6,272 nucleotides of DNA from Paludibacter sp. (lineage in GTDB: Bacteria; Bacteroidota; Bacteroidia; Bacteroidales; Paludibacteraceae), in assembly GCA_031284665.1 (NCBI GenBank), contig JAITXR010000232.1, forward strand, positions 1 to 6,272. The letters are read 5' to 3'. The notes under the pieces were generated by a model. The model made no database searches. It saw only the letters and a list, made by a program, of their open reading frames with translations, and was not told where the DNA came from. Positions 1 to 6,057 of the stretch are shown in pieces; positions within the stretch are counted from its first letter, which is position 1; every line of letters begins with the position of its first letter. The position numbers and the translations under genes were made by a program.

Positions 1-20
1 CTCTGCAAAAATATAATTTA

Positions 21-1136
21 TTATTTGAACATCGCCAACATTTTGGGATATTCTATTCTCACTTCGCTCAATTTGTATTGCGAAACGTGCATTACATTCA
101 GTAACTGTATAATTTTCAGCGCATTAAAATATGAGAAAAAACGTTTTCTATAACTTTGAAAATTAGTAGTATAACGCTTTATTTCTGCAATTTTTTCGGT
201 AAAATATTCTTTTTCCAAAAAAACTTTGAAATAATCGGGCAAATTATTTATTTCTTGTTCCGCAAAATCACTGTTTTTGTCGTAAAACGATTCGCATAAA
301 ACAATAAATTTCCGAATTTGTTCAAACGCTTCAGCCTGATACGATTTTTTGTGCAACTCGCCTTTTTCAATCATTTTGCCAATTTCAGGACCTGTGCCAA
401 AAGGCACTCGATACGAGATTCGGGCAGCAGGATAAACGCAAGTTGTGTCGATAAAATCCGTTTTTCCAAGCGGAAACACTTTGTGCAGAAAGTAAAAATC
501 TTCGCCGGCTTGCTGTCGCCCCATTCCGCCTACTTTTCGGTATGTGTCGGCTGTAACGGCGAAACACGAGCCGATTGTGTAATAAGGGTAGGGGAAGGCG
601 ATAAATTGCAATGCCGCGCGGAAATAATGCAAATACTCTTCGTAACTTTCTGTGGATATGCGTATTGGGTCGTTAATAGATAAATGTTCTGTTGGATGAT
701 GAAAGTGGATTGTGGCGGATTTTAGCGATTTTTCAGTAAAATTTCGATATATTTCCTGTAAATAATTACTGTCGAAAAGCGCATCGGCATCTGTAGCCGC
801 AATTATTCCGTTTGGACAATTTAGCCCAAAAAATTTGTCGGCGGCATAATCCATCCCTATTTTTCGAGGAATACCGGCACCTGTTTGATGACCGGGAAGA
901 TTTTCGTAATTGAAAACTGTAAGATAAAAATCCGCGCTATTATTTTCGGCTGCAAAAGCCGTTAATTCGCTGTATGTCAGCCGATTTTGCTCCACTATTG
1001 GCTGGGCTGAAAAATTGTACGAATTTATTACAACTACAATTTCGACTGCAAAATCGCCACGATTGCAAGCCCATAAACTTTTGATTGTTGCCAACGCATC
1101 AGGCTCGTCGTAACAAGGAATTACTACTTTAAGCAT
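21..1136 (-). CDS. Family 2 glycosyltransferase (GT-A fold), cytoplasmic
   Basis: Predicted 371-residue glycosyltransferase that would move a sugar from a nucleotide-sugar donor to an unknown acceptor. The sequence opens with the GT2 pattern VVIPCYDEP (residues 4-12), followed by a nucleotide-binding alpha/beta region. GAGIPRKIGMD (86-96) precedes the metal-binding TDAD motif (115-118). The GED at 211-213, in a GRQQAGEDFYF context, is the likely catalytic-base region. Residues from about 250 to the end look helical and charged and match no domain I know. There is no signal peptide or clear membrane helix, so it probably acts in the cytoplasm or at the inner membrane face. I chose ATG 1136 because it forms TAATG with the stop of the HU-LysM gene and starts directly at the conserved fold; an in-frame ATG at 1187 would add 17 residues unlike the family. 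No Shine-Dalgarno is visible, so translation is probably coupled. The family is clear; donor and acceptor cannot be read. Confidence 0.85.
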   Translation of the reverse strand: MLKVVIPCYDEPDALATIKSLWACNRGDFAVEIVVVINSYNFSAQPIVEQNRLTYSELTAFAAENNSADFYLTVFNYENLPGHQTGAGIPRKIGMDYAADKFFGLNCPNGIIAATDADALFDSNYLQEIYRNFTEKSLKSATIHFHHPTEHLSINDPIRISTESYEEYLHYFRAALQFIAFPYPYYTIGSCFAVTADTYRKVGGMGRQQAGEDFYFLHKVFPLGKTDFIDTTCVYPAARISYRVPFGTGPEIGKMIEKGELHKKSYQAEAFEQIRKFIVLCESFYDKNSDFAEQEINNLPDYFKVFLEKEYFTEKIAEIKRYTTNFQSYRKRFFSYFNALKIIQLLNVMHVSQYKLSEVRIEYPKMLAMFK

Positions 1137-2374
1137 TACGGTTTTTTTACATACAAATCGTGTAAGTATTTGGCTCTCAGCAAACATTTTTGATTATTGG
1201 CATCAATAATACGCTTGTCGATAACCGGAATTTTTATTGTAGCACCAATTGGAATTACATCGGGATTAGGATACATATCGCGATTTGCCTCGTAAATATA
1301 CACCCAAAAATCTTTGTGCCCATAATATTTTTTTGCGAGCACAGTAAGCCGTGTGCCGTTGCGAAAAGTTTCGGTGGCGATAAATTTTGTGTATCTCAAC
1401 GGCGTATTTAGCAGTATATCAAGACTATCCACGGGAGCAAACTGAGGCGTAACCTCATTTACTAAACTGTCGCTTATGGTTTCGGCAGGCTCAATATTTT
1501 GTTCAACTTCAATGTTGCTTTCAATTTGTAAGTCAGGAGCAACATTCTCACTTACAAACCAGCCTTTAACATTGTCGATTTTATTGTTTACAAAATTTTC
1601 CACCGCAATCACTTTGCTACGTGCAGGCTCGTCGAGAAAGTCGTATTTTAGCCAACATTGAATACACGACGACGAAAAATAAGTAATTTTCAAACCCAAA
1701 ATCACCACAAAAATTATCAATATAGTGAGCCACCAAGTTTTTTTGCGTTTTTTGACTTCAACAAAATTTTCATCAGTTTCGCTTTTGTCTTCTAATTTTG
1801 TTTCGTCTTCGATTATGCTTTGAGTTTCGGCTTTGTCCTCAATATTTTGTTCCTCCGGCTTAGAATTATCTTCGGCAAGCACTTCTATTTCAACAACTTC
1901 CGGCACTGTATCAACTTCCGGCACAGTTTCAATTTCCGTTTTATTCATTTGCGTTAGTTCAGCCAGAATGTCGCTGATTTCTTCGGCTTGACTTCCGAGA
2001 TTTTTTATCGGGTCGTTACTTAAACGTTCGTTGTCCGCTTTTTCGTTTTTTGAGTCTAAAACCACCGCCTCCAAATGCGCAAACGGCTCATTTACTGCCT
2101 CTTTCAAGGCATTGTCGGGCGTAAAATTTGCTTTGTAATATCCATCAATAGTAATTTCTTCGCCTGTGTTGATGTTCACACTGCGGCGCGGCTCGTTCCA
2201 CGACAGTTTGAAACTTCCTAAACCGCTGATTTTCACCGTATCATTAGCCAATAGTCCGTCTTCGATAACAGCAAACAAAGCCTTTGCAAATTCTTCGGCA
2301 ATGCGTTTGCTTACGTTCGCTTTTACGGAAATTAATTCAACAAGTTCTTGTAGCGAAATTTTAATTTTATTCAT
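1136..2374 (-). CDS. HU/IHF-like DNA-binding domain, single membrane helix and LysM domain
   Basis: A 412-residue protein with three parts. Residues 1-95 are an HU/IHF-like fold: the helical start resembles HU, GLGSF (51-55) matches the HU GFGxF turn, and NTGEEITI (69-76) matches the arm. The proline at the HU arm tip is replaced by Ile68 and the preceding arginine by Val66, so DNA bending may differ from classical HU. EPFAHLE (96-102) is a block I recall from Bacteroidota HU-like proteins. Residues 108-206 are a Glu/Asp-rich, probably disordered linker. KKRKK (208-212) followed by a hydrophobic helix (about 213-233) predicts the N-terminus inside and the C-terminus in the periplasm. Residues about 332-384 form a LysM domain (LAKKYYG, IYEANRD, NPDVIPIGATIKIP), a peptidoglycan-binding fold. 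A CxxC pair (237, 240) lies just outside the membrane. The start overlaps the HU stop as ATGA, with a strong Shine-Dalgarno 7 nt upstream. The nucleoid-to-wall tether role is inferred from domain order. Confidence 0.9.
   Translation of the reverse strand: MNKIKISLQELVELISVKANVSKRIAEEFAKALFAVIEDGLLANDTVKISGLGSFKLSWNEPRRSVNINTGEEITIDGYYKANFTPDNALKEAVNEPFAHLEAVVLDSKNEKADNERLSNDPIKNLGSQAEEISDILAELTQMNKTEIETVPEVDTVPEVVEIEVLAEDNSKPEEQNIEDKAETQSIIEDETKLEDKSETDENFVEVKKRKKTWWLTILIIFVVILGLKITYFSSSCIQCWLKYDFLDEPARSKVIAVENFVNNKIDNVKGWFVSENVAPDLQIESNIEVEQNIEPAETISDSLVNEVTPQFAPVDSLDILLNTPLRYTKFIATETFRNGTRLTVLAKKYYGHKDFWVYIYEANRDMYPNPDVIPIGATIKIPVIDKRIIDANNQKCLLRAKYLHDLYVKKP
1895..1930 (-). repeat. Imperfect 18-bp tandem duplication in the acidic linker of HU-LysM
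   Basis: Two adjacent 18-bp units (1895-1912 and 1913-1930) differ at two bases, and a decayed third unit follows. They keep the reading frame and encode the repeated VPEV motif around residues 151-160. This is consistent with slippage lengthening a low-complexity linker, where length is probably tolerated. Confidence 0.75.
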
Positions 2375-2655
2375 TGCAGTACTCCTTTCAATTTATCTTT
2401 TAAGTTGTTGCTTTGCTTGAAGTTAACCACTCGTTTTGGGGGAACAAGAGTGCGCACTTTTGTTGTCGGATGTACCGATAAGCGTTCTTCTTTGAGGCGC
2501 AGTTCAAAATTCCCAAAGTTCTGAATACCAATGATTTTGTCATCCAATAATTGTTCGGTAAACACTTGGGAAGTTGCCACAAGTAAGTTTTCAATCTCTG
2601 CGGCTGTTAGACCGGCTTTTTCGCTGATTTTTGAAATTAAGTCGCTGTGATTCAT
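2371..2655 (-). CDS. HU/IHF family DNA-binding protein, stand-alone
   Basis: A 94-residue protein of normal HU length. The N-terminal helices (NHSDLISKISEKAGLTAAEI) fit the HU dimerisation region. FGNFELR (47-53) matches the GFGxFxxR turn, and HP at 62-63 puts a proline where HU has its DNA-intercalating arm-tip proline. The C-terminal NFKQSNNLKDKL matches the HU pattern FxxGxxLKxxV. The usual RNPxTG is changed to VHPTTK, so it is a divergent paralogue rather than the main HU. I chose ATG 2655; a longer reading would use TTG at 2688 and add 11 residues encoded by repeat-like DNA, absent from the family. No Shine-Dalgarno precedes the ATG, and upstream sequence is almost pure A/T. The gene ends in an ATGA overlap with the HU-LysM gene, and its last codons carry that gene's ribosome binding site. 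HU proteins act as dimers, so the partner may be itself or the HU domain of the next protein. Confidence 0.88.
   Translation of the reverse strand: MNHSDLISKISEKAGLTAAEIENLLVATSQVFTEQLLDDKIIGIQNFGNFELRLKEERLSVHPTTKVRTLVPPKRVVNFKQSNNLKDKLKGVLQ
2382..2388 (-). promoter_or_regulatory. Strong Shine-Dalgarno for the HU-LysM gene
   Basis: On the minus strand AAAGGAG lies 7 nt before ATG 2374, inside the last codons of the upstream HU gene (Lys-Gly-Val). It is the only well-placed, strong Shine-Dalgarno among the genes here; the others start after A/T-rich sequence, as is usual in Bacteroidota. Together with the ATGA overlap it suggests efficient re-initiation, keeping output of the two HU-fold proteins linked. 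Confidence 0.6.
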
Positions 2656-2703
2656 TTGATTAAAATTAGAAATTAGAAAAATAGACAATAGAAAACAGAC
2701 AAT
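2656..2703. repeat. rimO-HU spacer with degenerate 7-bp repeats
   Basis: This 48-nt spacer is mostly a degenerate array with a period near 7 bp. On the plus strand AAATTAG occurs twice in tandem at 2663-2676, followed by the related units AAAAATAG, ACAATAG and AAAACAG to 2698. It contains no recognisable Shine-Dalgarno or terminator. Confidence 0.6.
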
Positions 2704-3990
2704 TTATTTTGCATACAAGTCAAATTCCTCTGCATCAATTATTTCGGCATTATAAAATTCTCCGATTTTTACGCCTTTTGTATTTGTTGGCAGCAAAACT
2801 TCGCCATCCACTTCGGGCGAATCAAATTCTGTACGTCCTATATAATAATCGCCGTCGCGCCTGTCGATAATTATTTTGAGATTTTGACCTATTTTTTTGC
2901 GGTTATTTTGGAGCGAAATTTGTTGTTGAATGTCCATAATTTCGTCTAAACGCCGTTGTTTTATTGCCTCATTTATATTATCACTGTAATTTTCAGCCGC
3001 AAAAGTTCCTTCCTCGTGCGAGTATGTAAACGCTCCCATTCGCTCGAATTTGGCAAATTTAATAAAATTTTTTAATTCTTCAATATCTTCTTCGTTTTCT
3101 TGTGGATGTCCTAACAAAAATGTTGTTCGGATATGAATGTCAGGCACTTCGTTGCGAATTTTTTCTATTAATTCGTAAGTTTGCTGAGCGGTGATATTTC
3201 GCCTCATTAATTGCAACATTTTGTCCGAAATATGCTGTAATGCGAGGTCTAAATATTTACACACATTTTCGCGTTCGCGCATAACTCGCAGAATATCAGC
3301 CGGAAACTGAGCCGGATAAGCATAATGCAGCCGTATCCATTCCACGCCGGAAATATCCGAAATTTGTTCGGTTAATTCAGCCAATTTCAGCGCTTTATAA
3401 CGGTCGCTGCCGTAACTCGACAAATCCTGAGCAATCAGATTAAACTCTTTAACTCCCTGTTGTACAAGACTTTTCACTTCTTCGGTAATATCTTCAATTT
3501 TCCGCGAGCGATGCCTTCCGGTAATAATTGGAATGGCGCAATATGAACAAGTGCGGTTGCAACCTTCGGAAATTTTGACGTATGCGTAATGTGCAGGTGT
3601 TGAGAGAGTTCGCTCATTTTTCAGGTCGGCGCGATATTTTTCTCCTATTTCTTTGAGAATGTCGGTATAATTAAATTTACCGAAAAATTTATCCACTTCG
3701 GGAATTTCCGCCTGCAATTCTTTAGTGTAACGTTCACTCAAACAGCCCATTACAAAAAGTTTGCCTATTTTGCCTTTTTTTCGTTTCTCGGCAAGTTGCA
3801 AAATCATTTCGATACTTTCCTGTTTTGCCGCCTCGATAAACCCGCAAGTATTAATCACAACCACGTCGCCGTCCGGGTTTGGCGCATCGTGCCGCACCGC
3901 GTAGCCTAACGCTCCGAATTGCCGCATTAATTGCTCGCTATCCACAAGATTTTTCGAGCAACCGAGCGTTATTATATCTGCTGTTTTCAT
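2704..3990 (-). CDS. rimO: Ribosomal protein S12 methylthiotransferase RimO
   Basis: A 428-residue radical SAM enzyme that adds a methylthio group to the conserved aspartate of ribosomal protein S12 (Asp88 in E. coli numbering). The N-terminal methylthiotransferase domain has three cysteines for the auxiliary iron-sulfur cluster: Cys11 in ITLGCSKNLVDSE, Cys49 in INTCGF and Cys83 in VMGCLSERY. The radical SAM core has CNRTCSYC (Cys144, 148, 151), which binds the cluster that cleaves S-adenosylmethionine. LQHISD (251-256) and FLLGHPQE (291-298) are further core motifs. The C-terminal TRAM domain spans about 365-428 and includes the RimO-like SPEVDGEV (391-398). The GCSKNLVDSE opening separates it from the tRNA enzyme MiaB. 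Length is normal and all six key cysteines are present. ATG 3990 overlaps the stop of the TonB-like gene as ATGA; AGGA about 9-10 nt upstream is a weak ribosome binding site. FtsY and RimO are, from memory, often close neighbours in Bacteroidota. Confidence 0.96.
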   Translation of the reverse strand: MKTADIITLGCSKNLVDSEQLMRQFGALGYAVRHDAPNPDGDVVVINTCGFIEAAKQESIEMILQLAEKRKKGKIGKLFVMGCLSERYTKELQAEIPEVDKFFGKFNYTDILKEIGEKYRADLKNERTLSTPAHYAYVKISEGCNRTCSYCAIPIITGRHRSRKIEDITEEVKSLVQQGVKEFNLIAQDLSSYGSDRYKALKLAELTEQISDISGVEWIRLHYAYPAQFPADILRVMRERENVCKYLDLALQHISDKMLQLMRRNITAQQTYELIEKIRNEVPDIHIRTTFLLGHPQENEEDIEELKNFIKFAKFERMGAFTYSHEEGTFAAENYSDNINEAIKQRRLDEIMDIQQQISLQNNRKKIGQNLKIIIDRRDGDYYIGRTEFDSPEVDGEVLLPTNTKGVKIGEFYNAEIIDAEEFDLYAK

Positions 3991-4511
3991 TGTATTTGTA
4001 TCCTAAAATATACAGGAAGAGTGAAATAACATCTTACTACTTCTCCGTCTTGCATTGCAGGTTTGAATTTTGGCATCATTTCAATAACTCTAATTGCCTC
4101 TTTATCCAACAATGGGTGCAATGAACGAAGAATTTCGATGTTTGAAATACTTCCATCTTTTTCTACTACAAATCGAGCCGTAACTCTACCTTCTACACAA
4201 ATATCAGGGTTAGGATATTTTACATTATCCACAAGAAATTTAATCAAGGCATCTTCGCCACCTTCAAATTTGGGCATTTGCTCAGGGCGGGAGAAAATTC
4301 CATTTTCGTTTGGAGCATCTTTTTCATTAATATCAGATGGAAAGCAAACATATTCAGGAACTTTGGTATTCATCATTTCTTTATTGTCAATTGTTGTATT
4401 TTCGGATGATTTTCCTGAATTATTGCAAGCCGTAATTCCGATACTCAAAAGCAATACTCCCAAGTACATTGCGGAACATCCAAACCGTAATTTTTTTATT
4501 TTTTGTGCCAT
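3987..4511 (-). CDS. TonB C-terminal domain lipoprotein
   Basis: A 174-residue protein with a lipoprotein signal: a Lys/Arg-rich start, a hydrophobic stretch at about 14-28 and lipobox ITAC with the acylated cysteine at 29. A short polar linker leads to a TonB C-terminal domain (about 76-172): KYP (98-100), EGRVTARFVVEKDGSI (107-122), LDKEAIRVIEMMPKFKPA (135-152) and FTLPVYFR (163-170). In TonB this domain binds the TonB box of outer membrane receptors. A normal TonB has an uncleaved membrane helix and a Pro-rich spacer; here the anchor is a lipid and the spacer is short, so energy transduction through ExbB/ExbD is unlikely. It may be a periplasmic accessory or regulator. ATG 4511 is chosen because it starts a standard signal peptide; the longer reading from GTG 4598 runs through the palindrome. 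The stop overlaps the rimO start as ATGA, so it is probably translated with rimO. Confidence 0.85.
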   Translation of the reverse strand: MAQKIKKLRFGCSAMYLGVLLLSIGITACNNSGKSSENTTIDNKEMMNTKVPEYVCFPSDINEKDAPNENGIFSRPEQMPKFEGGEDALIKFLVDNVKYPNPDICVEGRVTARFVVEKDGSISNIEILRSLHPLLDKEAIRVIEMMPKFKPAMQDGEVVRCYFTLPVYFRIQIQ

Positions 4512-4554
4512 TTTTTTTGAATTTATTATATAGATTACAAATAAATTTTGCGCT

Positions 4555-4587
4555 AACTCTAACAGGGTTTTAAACCCTGTTAGAGTT
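4555..4587. repeat. Perfect 33-bp palindrome (16-bp arms, 1-bp centre)
   Basis: The left arm AACTCTAACAGGGTTT (4555-4570) and right arm AAACCCTGTTAGAGTT (4572-4587) are exact reverse complements around a single T at 4571. As RNA it would form a hairpin with a stem of about 14 bp on either strand. No T-run follows in the minus-strand direction (next bases AGCGC), so it is not a textbook terminator. Palindromes of this general look (CTGACAGG/CTAACAGG cores) recur between genes in Bacteroidota as I recall, so a dispersed REP-like element is the likeliest reading. Confidence 0.8.
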
Positions 4588-4626
4588 GTAAACCACACAA
4601 ACTGAATTTTTATTATAAAGTTTTTT

Positions 4627-4654
4627 AATTATCAATTATCAATTATCAATTATC
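4627..4654. repeat. Four perfect copies of a heptanucleotide (AATTATC / GATAATT)
   Basis: The plus strand reads AATTATC four times in a row without mismatch. The array starts 6 nt after the ftsY stop codon in the transcription direction. The 7-bp period is not a multiple of three, but the array lies outside coding sequence, so copy-number change would alter only the spacer. Confidence 0.9.
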
Positions 4655-4659
4655 TAATT

Positions 4660-5610
4660 TTATCCAAATAAGCTTTCCACAAATGCTTTTCGGTCAAATA
4701 CTTGCAGGTCTTCGATGCCTTCGCCAAGCCCGATATATTTTACCGGAATTTTGAATTGGTCGCTTATGCCAATCACTACTCCACCTTTTGCCGAGCCGTC
4801 TAATTTAGTGATTGCCAGCGCAGTAACATCTGTTGCTTTTGTAAATTGCTTTGCCTGTTCAAAGGCGTTTTGCCCTGTCGAGCCGTCGAGTACGAGTAAA
4901 ACTTCGTTTGGCGCATTCGGCACAACTTTTTGCATCACATTTTTGATTTTTGTAAGTTCGTTCATCAGGTTTATTTTGTTGTGCAGTCGCCCTGCCGTGT
5001 CGATTATTACCACATCGGCATTATTTGCCACCGCCGACGAAACCGTATCATAAGCCACCGATGCGGGGTCTGCGCCCATTTTTTGTTTAACAACCTGTAC
5101 ATCAGCCCGCTCGCCCCACACGACAAGTTGCTCCACAGCCGCAGCGCGAAACGTGTCCGCAGCACCAAGAAACACTTTTTTGCCTGCTTTGGCAAATTGA
5201 GCCGCAAGTTTACCGATAGTAGTAGTTTTGCCCACGCCATTAACCCCAACAACCATTATTACGTAAGGTTTTTCCGGTAATTGCGCCGAAAAATCCATAC
5301 CGTTTTCGGTGTTATTTTCGGACAGTAATGCGGCGATTTCCTCTTTCAAAATGCTGTTCAGTTCGGTAGTATTCATATATTTGTCGTGCTGCACGCGCTG
5401 TTCGATGCGCTCAATAATGCGAAGTGTGGTTTCCACCCCAACGTCCGAAGTAACCAATACTTCTTCCAGATTATCAAGCACTTCGTCGTCAACTTTCGAT
5501 TTCCCGGCTACCGCACGACTGATTTTAGAAAATACACTCTCTTTTGTTTTTGCCAAACCGTTGTCGAGAGTTTCCTTTTTTTCTTTATTAAAAAAATTAA
5601 ATAGTCCCAT
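4660..5610 (-). CDS. ftsY: Signal recognition particle receptor FtsY
   Basis: A 316-residue SRP-type GTPase that docks ribosome-nascent chain complexes, brought by Ffh, at the inner membrane. After a short basic, amphipathic start (MGLFNFFNKEKKE), likely the membrane-targeting part, comes the helical N domain (about 20-100). The G domain shows all motifs: GVNGVGKTT (122-130, P-loop), DTFRAAAVEQL (152-162), DTAGR (204-208), TKLDGSAKGG (268-277, base recognition) and GLGEGIEDL (294-302, closing loop). The C-terminus FDRKAFVESLFG is typical. The long acidic A domain of E. coli FtsY is absent, as is usual for short forms in this phylum. DTFRAAAVEQL and GLGEG mark it as FtsY rather than Ffh, which would also carry an M domain. 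ATG 5610 lies 26 nt from the stop of the upstream lipoprotein; GAGG in the spacer is about 20 nt from the ATG, too far for a normal ribosome binding site. Confidence 0.97.
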   Translation of the reverse strand: MGLFNFFNKEKKETLDNGLAKTKESVFSKISRAVAGKSKVDDEVLDNLEEVLVTSDVGVETTLRIIERIEQRVQHDKYMNTTELNSILKEEIAALLSENNTENGMDFSAQLPEKPYVIMVVGVNGVGKTTTIGKLAAQFAKAGKKVFLGAADTFRAAAVEQLVVWGERADVQVVKQKMGADPASVAYDTVSSAVANNADVVIIDTAGRLHNKINLMNELTKIKNVMQKVVPNAPNEVLLVLDGSTGQNAFEQAKQFTKATDVTALAITKLDGSAKGGVVIGISDQFKIPVKYIGLGEGIEDLQVFDRKAFVESLFG

Positions 5611-5634
5611 AATAATATTTTTTTATACCTCTAA

Positions 5635-6057
5635 TTACCAAATAAATACAACTCTAAACGACATTGATTCCGGTCTGTCATTGGTAGCAAAATCGGAGTT
5701 TGTAACGTAAAAATTAATATCGTCGAGCGAATAATCGTAATCAACAGTGCGTGTCCATAAATATCCATCCACGTCTTCAAAGTGTCGAGTAAATGGCAAT
5801 GCCTGCTCATAATTACCATAACTTATATAAGCCAACACCGCACAATGACCGAGCGACGTGCCCGGATTAAAATTTTTGAATTTGCGGTTACAACTATAAA
5901 AAAGATTTTGACCGTTGACATCGGTATTTGCAATCCATTCGTTAGCCTTTACGTTGAAGTTAAAAATCTGTTTTGTACTCAGTTCTTCCTCGCCACAGGA
6001 AGTAAAAGCGATAATTGCCAAAGCAATAATTGCAAGCAGTTTAATTTTTTGTTTCAT
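5635..6057 (-). CDS. Small lipoprotein of unknown function
   Basis: A 140-residue secreted protein I do not recognise. MKQKIK followed by a hydrophobic stretch (about 7-18) and FTSC (18-21) is a type II signal peptide, with Cys21 lipid-modified. The next residues are GEEE; a cluster of acidic residues just after the cysteine is the kind of signal that sends Bacteroidota lipoproteins to the cell surface, so surface exposure is plausible. The mature part (about 120 residues) is rich in aromatic residues and Asn/Asp, with alternating patterns suggesting a beta-sandwich. It contains two further cysteines (56, 72). The conserved-looking end, from VDYDYSLDDINFYVT (105-119) to the final SMSFRVVFIW, suggests a complete domain rather than a truncation. 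Only 24 nt separate it from ftsY, so it may be co-transcribed with it. It is unlikely to be functionally linked to SRP targeting; I do not assign a role. Confidence 0.75.
   Translation of the reverse strand: MKQKIKLLAIIALAIIAFTSCGEEELSTKQIFNFNVKANEWIANTDVNGQNLFYSCNRKFKNFNPGTSLGHCAVLAYISYGNYEQALPFTRHFEDVDGYLWTRTVDYDYSLDDINFYVTNSDFATNDRPESMSFRVVFIW

Larger units (their letters stand above)
4512..4659. other. Spacer between ftsY and the TonB-like gene
   Basis: The longest gap between two complete genes (148 nt). It holds a four-copy heptamer repeat just after the ftsY stop, then a perfect 33-bp palindrome, then an A/T-rich stretch up to the TonB-like start. The palindrome could form a hairpin ending or protecting the ftsY transcript, but no U-run follows it. 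A TTTATTTG at 4538-4545 (minus strand) matches seven of eight positions of the Bacteroidota -7 box TAnnTTTG, but I see no convincing TTTG -33 box. A promoter here is possible but unproven. Confidence 0.5.

Noticed and set aside
318..683. Plus-strand 121-codon open frame opposite the glycosyltransferase
   Set aside because: It lies fully inside the glycosyltransferase gene, whose protein has conserved motifs. The antisense product resembles no family I know.
4063..4533. Plus-strand 156-codon open frame opposite the TonB-like gene
   Set aside because: The minus-strand frame encodes a clear signal peptide and TonB-C domain; the plus frame is a shadow.
4538..4545. TTTATTTG as the -7 promoter box for the TonB-like gene
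   Set aside because: One mismatch to TAnnTTTG and no clear TTTG about 19-20 nt upstream, where the palindrome lies; not strong enough to annotate.
4512..4598. Longer TonB-like protein starting at GTG 4598
   Set aside because: The extension would be translated through the palindrome and would bury the signal peptide 29 residues into the protein.
5309..5710. Plus-strand 133-codon open frame across the ftsY start and lipoprotein end
   Set aside because: It is antisense to the FtsY N domain, low in complexity (rich in Ser, Thr, Phe) and has no family features.
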